Source: Hyphomicrobiaceae bacterium
GTDB taxonomy: Bacteria > Pseudomonadota > Alphaproteobacteria > Rhizobiales > Hyphomicrobiaceae
Assembly (NCBI GenBank): GCA_017353825.1
Contig: JAFMSC010000093.1
Coordinates: forward strand, 5,204-11,163
Reading direction: 5' to 3'
DNA: 5,960 nt
The notes under the pieces: generated by a model
The model's database searches: none
The model's input: only the letters and a program-made list of their open reading frames with translations
What the model was told of the DNA's origin: nothing
Position numbers and translations under genes: made by a program
Part shown: piece after piece, positions 1 to 5,792 of the stretch
How positions within the stretch are numbered: position 1 is the stretch's first letter
How the letters are laid out: every line of letters starts with the position of its first letter

Positions 1-2763
1 ACGCTCCCACAGATGGGCCCGATCAACTCCATCATGGGTCAGATTCTCTTGGTTGCTCTCTCCGCTCCTGCGAGCGTCTCGCCCATGGAGGTGCGGGAAG
101 CCGCGGACTTCATGGTGCGACCGCGCCTGCTCGCCATTCCTGGCGTGGCGCAGGTGATTCCCATGGGCGGGGAGGTGCGCCAGTACCGGGTCGCCCCAAA
201 CCCGGCGGCACTGCGCGCGCTTGGCGTGACGTATGATGCGCTGGAGAAGGCGCTCGCCCAGTTCGGGGGCAACAGCGGCGGAGGCTTCACCGAGCAATAC
301 GCCCAGGAGTACCTGATCCGCAACATCGGGCGCACGCTCAGCCTGCACGACCTTGGCAATCTCGTCGTCAGTAAGTTGGGCAATCGGCCGATCCATCTGC
401 GCCAGGTGGCGGAGGTGAGCTATGGTGCGCGAACGAAGCGCGGCGATGCCGGCTATATGGGCAAGCCCGCCGTCGTCATCTCCATCGAAAAGCAGCCCGA
501 CGTCGATACGGTGCGCCTCACACGCGACATCGAATCCGCGCTCCAGGAGCTGAGCGCGACGTTGCCCGCGGGCATCAAGGCGGACCATATTCTCTTCCGC
601 CAGGCGAACTTCATCGAGACCTCGATCGAGAACGTCACGCGTGTTCTCTTTGAAGCCGTAGCCGTGGTTGCCGCCGTGCTGTTCCTCTTCCTCATCAATT
701 GGCGTACCACGGCCATCTCTCTCACCGCCATTCCTGTCTCGATTCTGTCCGCAGCCATCGTCTTTCACTTGATGGGGCTCTCTATCAACACCATGACGCT
801 CGGTGGGCTGGCCATTGCTATCGGCGAGCTGGTCGATGATGCCGTCGTCGATGTCGAGAACATCTTCCGCCGCCTGCGTGAGAACCGCGAACAGGGGAGC
901 ACGCGTTCCGCGTTCGACGTGGTCGTCTCCGCCTCCAGCGAGGTGCGATCGGGCATCGTCTACGCCACGTTCATCATCGTGCTGGTGTTCGTGCCGCTGT
1001 TCGCGCTCACCGGTATCGAAGGACGCCTCTTTGCCCCGCTTGGCCAAGCCTACATCATCTCCATCCTGACAAGCCTGATCGTGTCCATCACGCTCACCCC
1101 CGTGATGGCCTACTTCATGCTCCCCTCCCTCCGGCGTCTCGATGATCGGGAGGGCTGGCTTGTGAGCGCACTCAAGCGGGTCTATCGCAGCCTGCTCCAG
1201 CGCAGCTTCGCCCACCAGAAGGTGCTCATCGGCCTCGCTCTCGTGGGCGTCGTGTTGGCGGCTTCGGCGGCATGCATGCTGCCTCGCGCGTTCCTGCCGC
1301 CATTCAACGAGGGCACCTTCACCATCAACATGGCTTTCAACCCCGGCATCTCGCTCGCCGAATCCAACCGCGTTGGCCTGATCGCCGAGCAGCTGGTCCT
1401 GGGCGTGCCGGAGGTGAAATCCGTCGGCCGGCGCACGGGTCGGGCGGAATTGGACGAGCACGCGGAAGGCGTACACTCCTCCGAACTGGAGGTCGGTCTC
1501 AAGCCTGGCGGCCGCAGGAAGGATGAGATTGTCGCCGACCTGCGGGCACGACTCTCCGTTCTGCCGGTCTCTCTCAATGTCGGGCAGCCGATCTCGCACC
1601 GGTTGGATCACATGCTGTCGGGCGTGAGGGCACAAATCGTAGTGAAGATATTTGGTGAGGACTTCGATGTCATTCGCGCCGTCGCCGAGGAGGCCCGGAC
1701 GCGTTTGGCCAAAATCGAGGGCATCGCCGACCTACAGGTGGAGAAACAGGCGCGAGTGCCGCAGCTCGAGATCATCGTCGACTATACGCGAGCGGCCCTC
1801 TATGGCCTGCAGCCCCAAGCCATCACCGGCCAGCTGGAGCGGCTCTCCAGCGGCCGCGTGGTCTCGCGCCTGTTCGATGGCGTGCGCCGCTTCGATGTCG
1901 TGCTGCGCCTCAACGACAATCAGCGGACGACGACCGGCTTGAGTGATCTTCTCTTGGAGACGCCCTACGGCTGGGTGCCGGTGCGCCAGATCGCCGAGGT
2001 GCGCGAGGCCGACGGTCCCAACCAGATCCTGCGCGAGAACGGCAAGCGGCGCGTGGTCGTGCTCGCCAACGCGCAAGGCTCCGCCGACATGGGCCAGATC
2101 ATCGCGCAGGTCCGCCGGGAGCTGGCCGCCATCCAACTTCCTACCGGCGTGTTCAGCTCGCTCGCAGGCACATTCGAGGCGCAGCAGGAAGCGAGCCGCA
2201 TGATCGGCGCGCTCTCGTTTCTGTCCCTTTCGATCATCTTTGCCATTCTCTACAGCCGCTACCGATCGACCGTGGTGACGCTGATCATCATGGGAAGCAT
2301 ACCGCTCTCCCTGATCGGCAGCGTGGCGGCCCTGTGGCTTGCGGATCAGCCGCTCTCGGTGGCCTCGATGATCGGGTTCATTACGCTCACCGGCATCGCC
2401 TCGCGCAACGGCATCCTCAAGGTCAGCCACTACATCAATCTGGCGCTCAACGAGGGCATTCCGTTCGGCCGCGAGCTCATGGTGCGCGGCAGCCTGGAGC
2501 GCATGACACCCGTGCTCATGACGGCGCTCTCGGCGGGCCTCGCGCTGCTCCCACTCATGATCGATGCTGACGCACCCGGCAAGGAGGTGCTGCACCCGGT
2601 GGCCGTCACCATCTTTGGCGGACTGATAAGTGCCACGCTTCTCGATGCGTTCCTGACGCCAACCCTGTTCTTGCGGTTCGGCGCCAAACCGCTCGCCCTC
2701 CTCCTCGAAAGCGAACGGGTGCCTGCTGCGGAGGGACCGGTCCGGCCCACCCCTGCCTACTGA
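1..2763 (+). CDS. HME-family RND heavy-metal efflux pump (CusA/CzcA type), 5' end outside window
   Basis: Inner-membrane proton-driven RND transporter that, with a periplasmic adaptor and an outer-membrane channel, exports heavy-metal cations. The frame is open from base 1, and the residues before the ATG at 13 (TLPQ, then MGPINSIMG) already match the HME porter domain, so that ATG is internal. About 920 codons are present; the family runs to about 1,030-1,060, so roughly 120-130 residues (TM1 and the first porter segment) are missing. Visible landmarks are the TM4 motif AIGELVDDAVVDVEN (about 814-858), the HME signature RTGRAELDEHAEGVHSSEL (1432-1488), HRLDHMLSGV (1597-1626), and the TM10/11 segment GFITLTGIASRNGILKVSHY (2374-2433). 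The C-terminus has no His-rich tail. Of the three CusA methionine-triad positions, by remembered alignment, only the DHMLSG Met (1612) seems kept; the others read Leu (1807) and Tyr (1966). Metal specificity is therefore uncertain. The downstream cupredoxin hints at copper or silver. It is first in a same-strand cluster, 13 bases before the next gene. Confidence 0.95.
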   Translation, partial: TLPQMGPINSIMGQILLVALSAPASVSPMEVREAADFMVRPRLLAIPGVAQVIPMGGEVRQYRVAPNPAALRALGVTYDALEKALAQFGGNSGGGFTEQYAQEYLIRNIGRTLSLHDLGNLVVSKLGNRPIHLRQVAEVSYGARTKRGDAGYMGKPAVVISIEKQPDVDTVRLTRDIESALQELSATLPAGIKADHILFRQANFIETSIENVTRVLFEAVAVVAAVLFLFLINWRTTAISLTAIPVSILSAAIVFHLMGLSINTMTLGGLAIAIGELVDDAVVDVENIFRRLRENREQGSTRSAFDVVVSASSEVRSGIVYATFIIVLVFVPLFALTGIEGRLFAPLGQAYIISILTSLIVSITLTPVMAYFMLPSLRRLDDREGWLVSALKRVYRSLLQRSFAHQKVLIGLALVGVVLAASAACMLPRAFLPPFNEGTFTINMAFNPGISLAESNRVGLIAEQLVLGVPEVKSVGRRTGRAELDEHAEGVHSSELEVGLKPGGRRKDEIVADLRARLSVLPVSLNVGQPISHRLDHMLSGVRAQIVVKIFGEDFDVIRAVAEEARTRLAKIEGIADLQVEKQARVPQLEIIVDYTRAALYGLQPQAITGQLERLSSGRVVSRLFDGVRRFDVVLRLNDNQRTTTGLSDLLLETPYGWVPVRQIAEVREADGPNQILRENGKRRVVVLANAQGSADMGQIIAQVRRELAAIQLPTGVFSSLAGTFEAQQEASRMIGALSFLSLSIIFAILYSRYRSTVVTLIIMGSIPLSLIGSVAALWLADQPLSVASMIGFITLTGIASRNGILKVSHYINLALNEGIPFGRELMVRGSLERMTPVLMTALSAGLALLPLMIDADAPGKEVLHPVAVTIFGGLISATLLDAFLTPTLFLRFGAKPLALLLESERVPAAEGPVRPTPAY

Positions 2764-2776
2764 CGAGGAGACGACA

Positions 2777-3142
2777 ATGAATAGAAGGATCGTGCTGATC
2801 TCTGCCCTGGCGCCCGCCGCCACGGCTTATGCCCATGGCCCCGAGAAGGGAAGGAACGGCGGGCGGCAGGTCGAGGCGGGAGACCATCACGTCGAGCTGG
2901 TGGCCAAGGACAAGACCCTTGCCGTCTACATCACCGACGAGAACGAGAAGCCCATCGATGCCAAGGGGTTCAAGGCCACTGGCATCTTCGTGGTTGGTGG
3001 CAAGGCGCAGCGCATCGAGCTCACGCCCGAGGCCGCCAATAAGCTGAGCGGCGCTTCAGGCGTGCCGCTGCCGGCCGATCTCAAGGGAGCCGTCCAGGTC
3101 ACGCTACCCAGGGGCGGGACCGTGCAGGCCAAGTTCGAGTAG
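2777..3142 (+). CDS. small exported protein, CzcB-N-terminus-like, of the metal-efflux cluster
   Basis: A 121-residue protein. It starts with a short signal peptide (MNRRIVLISALAPAATAYA, probable cleavage AYA|HG after residue 19), so the mature protein should be periplasmic and begin with His. The mature part contains HGPEKGRNGGRQVEAGDHHVELV (about 20-42, broken here only by reading), then a beta-rich stretch with TDENEKPIDAKGFKATG (about 53-69) and a VQVTLPRGGTVQAKF end. The GG-x-V-x-x-G-D-x-x-V-E-L pattern followed by a 'KP' turn resembles the metal-sensing front domain found on some CzcB/CusB adaptors, here as a free-standing protein. The ATG has a good Shine-Dalgarno GAGGAG at 2765-2770. 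It lies 13 bases after the pump stop and 32 bases before the cupredoxin, so it is very likely cotranscribed with both. A role in periplasmic metal handling is inferred; residues His20, His37 and His38 are possible ligands. I do not recognise a named gene. Confidence 0.85.
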   Translation: MNRRIVLISALAPAATAYAHGPEKGRNGGRQVEAGDHHVELVAKDKTLAVYITDENEKPIDAKGFKATGIFVVGGKAQRIELTPEAANKLSGASGVPLPADLKGAVQVTLPRGGTVQAKFE

Positions 3143-3174
3143 TCTGTCGCTAAATCCAACACGGGATTTTCTCC

Positions 3175-3703
3175 ATGCTACGCATCATTGGCCTATGGGC
3201 AGCGGGGCTGCTCGCGCTCGCAGAAGCCGCATCGGCACCCAAGTGGATGGCGCGGGCTATGCGCATGGCGAGCATATGGGCGAGCACCCGGGTGATCACT
3301 CGGCCCATCGCGGTCACGCGTCGCAGGCCTTCGAGGCCGGAGAGCCGGGCGATGCCGCCAAGCCCCTCCGCACCGTCGAGATCGTCATGACGGACGGCAC
3401 AATGTCCTATGCGCCCAACCGGATCGAAGCCAGGAAGGGCGAGCAGGTCAAATTCGTGATCTGGAACGAGGGCCAGGTCGACCATGAAATCCTGATCGAC
3501 TCCTTCGCCAACAACCAGAAGCACAAGGCCGAGATGGAGAAGAATCCCGAGCTGGATCTTGAGGAGCCCAACGGCGCCCGCCTGAAGCCCGCCGCCCGTG
3601 AGGAGCTCATTTGGCGCTTCACCAGAGCCGGAACATTCGGTTCGCCTGCCTACTGCCGGGTCATTACGAGACCGGCATGAAGGGCGTGATCGTGGTTCGG
3701 TGA
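3175..3703 (+). pseudogene. CopI-like periplasmic cupredoxin, broken by two single-base frameshifts
   Basis: A plastocyanin/azurin-type cupredoxin read from three frames. Frame A starts at ATG 3175 and gives a signal peptide (MLRIIGLWAAGLLALAEAASA). Near 3238-3240 the sense moves to the frame starting at CAA 3240: a His/Met-rich linker (GYAHGEHMGEHPGDHSAHRG), then the cupredoxin fold with TVEIVMTDGTMSYAP, VKFVIWNEGQVDHEILID and ELIWRFTRAGTF. Near 3636-3641 it moves again, to TTC 3641: FACLLPGHYETGMKGVIVVR, stop TGA 3701-3703. Copper ligands would be His of VDHE, Cys and His of ACLLPGH, and Met of ETGMKG; the last three lie past the second break. Both shifts equal one missing base. Adding two bases to the 529 gives exactly 177 codons (176 residues), the usual family size. 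Uncorrected, the middle frame runs on to TGA 3678-3680 with an unrelated tail. The Shine-Dalgarno is weak (GGGA at 3163-3166). It is either a recent pseudogene or carries sequencing errors. Confidence 0.85.
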
Positions 3704-3729
3704 TTGGGATGCTCGCATGCCGAAGAGAC

Positions 3730-3751
3730 ACCGGGCTGACACCACCCCGGT
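3730..3751 (+). terminator. weak inverted repeat after the cupredoxin, possible terminator
   Basis: ACCGGG at 3730-3735 can pair with CCCGGT at 3746-3751 across a 10-base loop, 26 bases after the cupredoxin stop. The place suits transcription ending of the metal cluster. There is no T-run after it (the next bases are C/T mixed), so an intrinsic terminator is not well supported, and a 6-bp stem is common by chance in GC-rich DNA. Confidence 0.2.
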
Positions 3752-3810
3752 CGCCTCCTCGCGTTGCATGGGTTCGCTATAGAGGCAACCAACAATCCAC
3801 GGTGACTTCC

Positions 3811-3832
3811 CCAAGCTCCACGATCCGCTTGG
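3811..3832. repeat. small inverted repeat CCAAGC/GCTTGG
   Basis: CCAAGC (3811-3816) and GCTTGG (3827-3832) form a perfect 6-bp stem with a 10-base loop, the same geometry as the repeat at 3730-3751. It is followed on the plus strand by CCAAAAGG, not a T-run. No function can be assigned; chance is a fair explanation. Confidence 0.25.
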
Positions 3833-4135
3833 CCAAAAGGGGCTATCTCACCGCGATAACGTCGCACCCTCGTGCCTGAAGTATCTCTTGCATTAAATTG
3901 GAAACATCCGGGAGACTAACCCCGTCGCCGGCGGCCCGAGCGGCTCTGGCTGGGGAAATGCGCAACGGGCCAGGTCGCTGGGACACGGGCGCCCCCAGAC
4001 TCCTCGCATTCCTGATGCCGACCCCGTCTTGCACGGCAAAAGGGCTGGACTGCTGATCGGTACTCACAACAAGGCTGGTGATGGGGTTTGCACGACCCTG
4101 TTGTATTTCGCGCAGCAGGTGAGCAATTATGCCCC

Positions 4136-4657
4136 ATGAAAATCACGAGCGGAGGTCAAACCGGCGTCGACCGGGCTGCTCTCGACGTTGCGATCGAGCG
4201 CGGCATGCCGTGGGGCGGCTGGTGCCCCAAGGGGGGCTGGGCCGAAGACTTCCCTGACCCGCCCGGCCTGTTGTCAAAGTACCCCCATCTCAAGGAGACG
4301 CCGCTTCCACATCCGTTCCAGAGGACGGAATGGAACGCGCGGGACAGCGACGCCACCTTGATCATTACTGATCGCGGCGGCATCGCCGTTTCCGTCGGGA
4401 CAGCCCGCGCGCAGCAGTGGGTGCGCCAGCACGGCAAGCCGCTCCTCGTCATTGACGCGACCGAACCATATGCGCCTCGGCGCGGTGCGGCGTGGGTCAA
4501 AGCGCAGCAGCAACGATTCGGCGTGAGTCTGACGCTCTCCATCGGCGGCCCGCGCGAGAGCGAAGCGCCCGGGATCTACGCGCGGGCACGCCTGCTGATC
4601 GCGGCGATGCTGGATTCTTGCCTTGCGCCGCAGGGCCGGCTCAACGTCGGGCGGTAG
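4136..4657 (+). CDS. putative molybdenum carrier / YpsA-like (LOG superfamily-related) protein
   Basis: A 173-residue soluble protein. It opens directly with the family signature MKITSGGQTGVDRAALD (1-17), a glycine-rich nucleotide-binding-type loop, followed by GGWCPKGGWAEDFP (27-40), RTEWNARDSDATLII (63-77), KPLLVID (101-107) and GGPRESEAPGIY (137-148). This order is that of the putative molybdenum carrier family (cpYpsA-like Rossmann fold, related to lysine-decarboxylase-like/LOG proteins). The true activity of this family is not settled; the name comes from a structural likeness, so a molybdenum role should not be assumed. I chose ATG 4136 rather than the upstream in-frame TTG 4088 because homology starts there. 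A modest AGGTGAG lies at 4117-4123, rather far from it. The usual GGT-rich loop after the DATLII strand is altered to RGGIAVSVGTARAQQW. It converges on the NnrU gene with 9 bases between stops. Confidence 0.87.
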   Translation: MKITSGGQTGVDRAALDVAIERGMPWGGWCPKGGWAEDFPDPPGLLSKYPHLKETPLPHPFQRTEWNARDSDATLIITDRGGIAVSVGTARAQQWVRQHGKPLLVIDATEPYAPRRGAAWVKAQQQRFGVSLTLSIGGPRESEAPGIYARARLLIAAMLDSCLAPQGRLNVGR

Positions 4658-4666
4658 GAGGCATGC

Positions 4667-5248
4667 TCAGGGGAGCAGCGGCACGCCGGTGAGCATCTGG
4701 TGACCCCAGACCAACAGGAGCCCATAGAGCGCGAGTCCGCCGGCAATCGCCACGCTATCCCCAACGGCACTACCTGGCGCTCTACCCAACGGACCAAGCG
4801 CGGCGCGCTGGTTGGCTGAGGACATGTCGTAGAGGCCATACGCCAGGAAGCTGCCGAACAGAAGCACTGCCGCCAAGTCGCCGTTGGCGAGCAGATGGGC
4901 GAACGCCCATAGCATCACCGCCATGAGCATGGGATGACGAAGGGCGATGCGCATGCGTGAGGGAACGTAGGCCGCGACCAGCAGGATCAGCGCTGGAATC
5001 ATCAGCAGCATTGTCACATACCTGCTCCACGAAGGGGGCACCCACAGTTGCGGGTTTTCGCGACCGAGGCCTCGCATGTGGCCGTAGCCCAACACGATCA
5101 GCACCAGCGCAACCAACGATACCAGGGCGAACAGCCCGCTGTAGGGCCCCGATCCGAGCCTTGCGACAAGACGCGCGCGCAATTGCGGGCGAGTGGGAAG
5201 GAGGTGCACGACAAAGAACAGCGCAAGGCCACCGATGAGCATCCACAT
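4667..5248 (-). CDS. NnrU family membrane protein
   Basis: A 193-residue integral membrane protein. Hydrophobic segments are at about 2-17, 36-55, 76-95, 107-121, 124-140 and 165-183, giving five or six membrane spans. The family hallmark is clear: RHPMLMAVMLWAFAHLLANG (104-123), continuing DLAAVLLFGSFLAYGLYD. NnrU was named from a nitrite/nitric-oxide reduction gene region; plant and cyanobacterial 15-cis-zeta-carotene isomerase (Z-ISO) belongs to the same family and binds haem, with His residues in this region important. The bacterial substrate is not settled, so no reaction is assigned. The start is ATG 5248-5246, fixed by AAGGGAGGA six bases upstream; a longer open frame reaches back to 5461, but that part is an out-of-frame shadow of the cupin. 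It is probably the second gene of a unit with the cupin, 71 bases apart. It meets the plus-strand molybdenum-carrier-like gene tail to tail. Confidence 0.9.
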   Translation of the reverse strand: MWMLIGGLALFFVVHLLPTRPQLRARLVARLGSGPYSGLFALVSLVALVLIVLGYGHMRGLGRENPQLWVPPSWSRYVTMLLMIPALILLVAAYVPSRMRIALRHPMLMAVMLWAFAHLLANGDLAAVLLFGSFLAYGLYDMSSANQRAALGPLGRAPGSAVGDSVAIAGGLALYGLLLVWGHQMLTGVPLLP

Positions 5249-5253
5249 GCACG

Positions 5254-5262
5254 TCCTCCCTT
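5254..5262 (-). promoter_or_regulatory. Shine-Dalgarno site of the NnrU gene
   Basis: On the minus strand AAGGGAGGA precedes ATG 5248, with six bases between GGAGG and the start codon. This decides the start against the longer upstream frame. It lies only two bases from the foot of the hairpin at 5264-5291, so folding of that hairpin could affect access by the ribosome. Confidence 0.75.
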
Positions 5263-5263
5263 G

Positions 5264-5291
5264 ATGCCGGTCCACCCGTGTTGGACCGCAT
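5264..5291 (-). repeat. bulged hairpin between the cupin and NnrU genes
   Basis: CGGTCCA (5268-5274) pairs perfectly with TGGACCG (5282-5288) around a 7-base loop (5275-5281). With one bulged C at 5267 the stem extends three more pairs (5264-5266 with 5289-5291), for 10 bp in all. It lies in the 71-base gap of the minus-strand pair, after the cupin stop and just before the NnrU ribosome site. There is no U-run on the minus strand after it, so it is not a standard terminator. An mRNA-stability, processing or translation-control element, or an operator-like dyad, would fit. Confidence 0.45.
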
Positions 5292-5319
5292 GCCGCGTCC
5301 CATCCGAGGGCAGGCGCCC

Positions 5320-5739
5320 CTACTCGGCGGGTTCCACCTCCGCCGGAGGTGCCTCCACGATGCGGGTGGCGAAGTCCGCCGGCGAGACGATCTCCAGGAC
5401 CTCGAAGTCGTCCGAGCAGGCGATCTCGCGGTGCTTGATGCGGGGCGTCTGCAGGATGCAATCGCCCTTGCGGATCGTGCGCCGGCCCTGCCCTTCGTAC
5501 TCAAAGGTTGCCCAGCCGTTGAGGACGTACACGAGCTGGAACGTGCAGTCGTGCACATGCCACTTTTGCACCTCGTCCTTGGTCGTCTTGCCGTCGTGTC
5601 GGATTAGGTGGGCGATGTAGTCGCCCTTGGTGCCGGCCTTGATGCCGAGATCGCGGTACTCGAAGATCTCACGCAGGCCTGGAGCCCACTTTGCCTCGCT
5701 CGCGAGGTTGTGCACGAAGTCCCATTGCGTGTCGTTCAT
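5320..5739 (-). CDS. small cupin-domain protein
   Basis: A 139-residue single-domain cupin. Motif 1 is at about residues 60-76 (KWHVHDCTFQLVYVLNGW) and motif 2 at about 92-106 (GDCILQTPRIKHREI). Probable metal ligands are His61, His63 and His103; the glutamate usual in motif 1 is replaced by Gln68, so metal choice may differ from typical cupins. The C-terminal FEVLEIVSPADFATR is the common closing strand of small cupins, followed by a Pro/Glu-rich tail (APPAEVEPAE). No signal peptide or membrane segment is visible, so it is cytosolic. Substrate and reaction (dioxygenase, isomerase, or binding role) cannot be read from the sequence. ATG 5739-5737 is chosen over an upstream ATG at 5805 because of a strong AAGGAGG, and because residues before it are not cupin-like and run over the probable promoter. 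It is the first gene of the likely cupin-NnrU unit. Confidence 0.88.
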   Translation of the reverse strand: MNDTQWDFVHNLASEAKWAPGLREIFEYRDLGIKAGTKGDYIAHLIRHDGKTTKDEVQKWHVHDCTFQLVYVLNGWATFEYEGQGRRTIRKGDCILQTPRIKHREIACSDDFEVLEIVSPADFATRIVEAPPAEVEPAE

Positions 5740-5744
5740 CGTCT

Positions 5745-5751
5745 CCTCCTT
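5745..5751 (-). promoter_or_regulatory. Shine-Dalgarno site of the cupin gene
   Basis: AAGGAGG on the minus strand stands five bases before ATG 5739. It is near the ideal anti-16S sequence and decides the start over the in-frame ATG at 5805, which has nothing comparable. Confidence 0.8.
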
Positions 5752-5764
5752 CGTATTTGTGCTC

Positions 5765-5770
5765 AGTATA
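5765..5770 (-). promoter_or_regulatory. possible -10 box of the cupin-NnrU unit
   Basis: TATACT on the minus strand, one base from the TATAAT consensus, lies about 25 bases upstream of the cupin start. This would give a short leader of about 20 bases including the ribosome site. The -35 side is poor: at 17-18 bases there is only TTCGGC or TTTCGG, overlapping the palindrome TCGGCCGA (5785-5792). A poor -35 box with a palindrome over it is the layout expected of an activated promoter, but this is inference. Confidence 0.4.
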
Positions 5771-5784
5771 CCCTCAAGCCGCTG

Positions 5785-5792
5785 TCGGCCGA
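5785..5792. repeat. 8-base palindrome TCGGCCGA near the -35 position
   Basis: A perfect 8-base palindrome centred about 20 bases upstream of the possible -10 box of the cupin gene. Its place would suit a regulator half-site or operator, but short GC-rich palindromes are frequent by chance in such DNA. Confidence 0.2.

Larger units (their letters stand above)
3704..4135. other. 432-base stretch with no supported gene
   Basis: No reading frame here has a good start, ribosome site and recognisable family together. Two frames are open but compete. On the minus strand a GTG at 4067 opens a frame to TAG 3843-3845, and the same frame continues, after that one stop, to TAG 3777-3779. On the plus strand a frame is open from 3897 to TGA 4137-4139, with no ATG or GTG near its beginning; its stop overlaps the ATG of the next gene as ATGA. 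Neither peptide matches a family I know. The region has more A/T at codon third positions than its neighbours. It also holds two small inverted repeats, listed separately. It may contain gene remnants or simply be the spacer between two gene groups. Confidence 0.55.

Noticed and set aside
1732..2823. Long minus-strand open frame (363 codons) opposite the pump gene
   Set aside because: It is His/Arg/Ala/Glu-rich with no family motif, and lies wholly antisense to a conserved RND coding region. Long antisense frames are common in GC-rich DNA.
3598..3879. Plus-strand 93-codon frame running over the end of the cupredoxin
   Set aside because: It overlaps the cupredoxin remnant in another frame, is Arg/Ser/Pro-rich and has no recognisable motif or ribosome site.
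4088..4135. TTG start at 4088 for the molybdenum-carrier-like gene
   Set aside because: The 16 extra residues are not part of the family signature, which begins exactly at ATG 4136.
3704..4135. tRNA, CRISPR array or insertion-sequence ends in the gene-poor region
   Set aside because: No cloverleaf, no repeat-spacer pattern, no transposase motif and no matched terminal inverted repeats were seen.
5249..5461. N-terminal extension of the NnrU frame back to 5461
   Set aside because: The added residues are Gly/Arg/His-rich and overlap the cupin in another frame, while ATG 5248 has a strong ribosome site and starts the first membrane segment.
4782..5558. Minus-strand 258-codon frame overlapping both NnrU and cupin genes
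   Set aside because: It is a Ser/Arg/Pro-rich shadow in another frame of two clearly recognisable genes.
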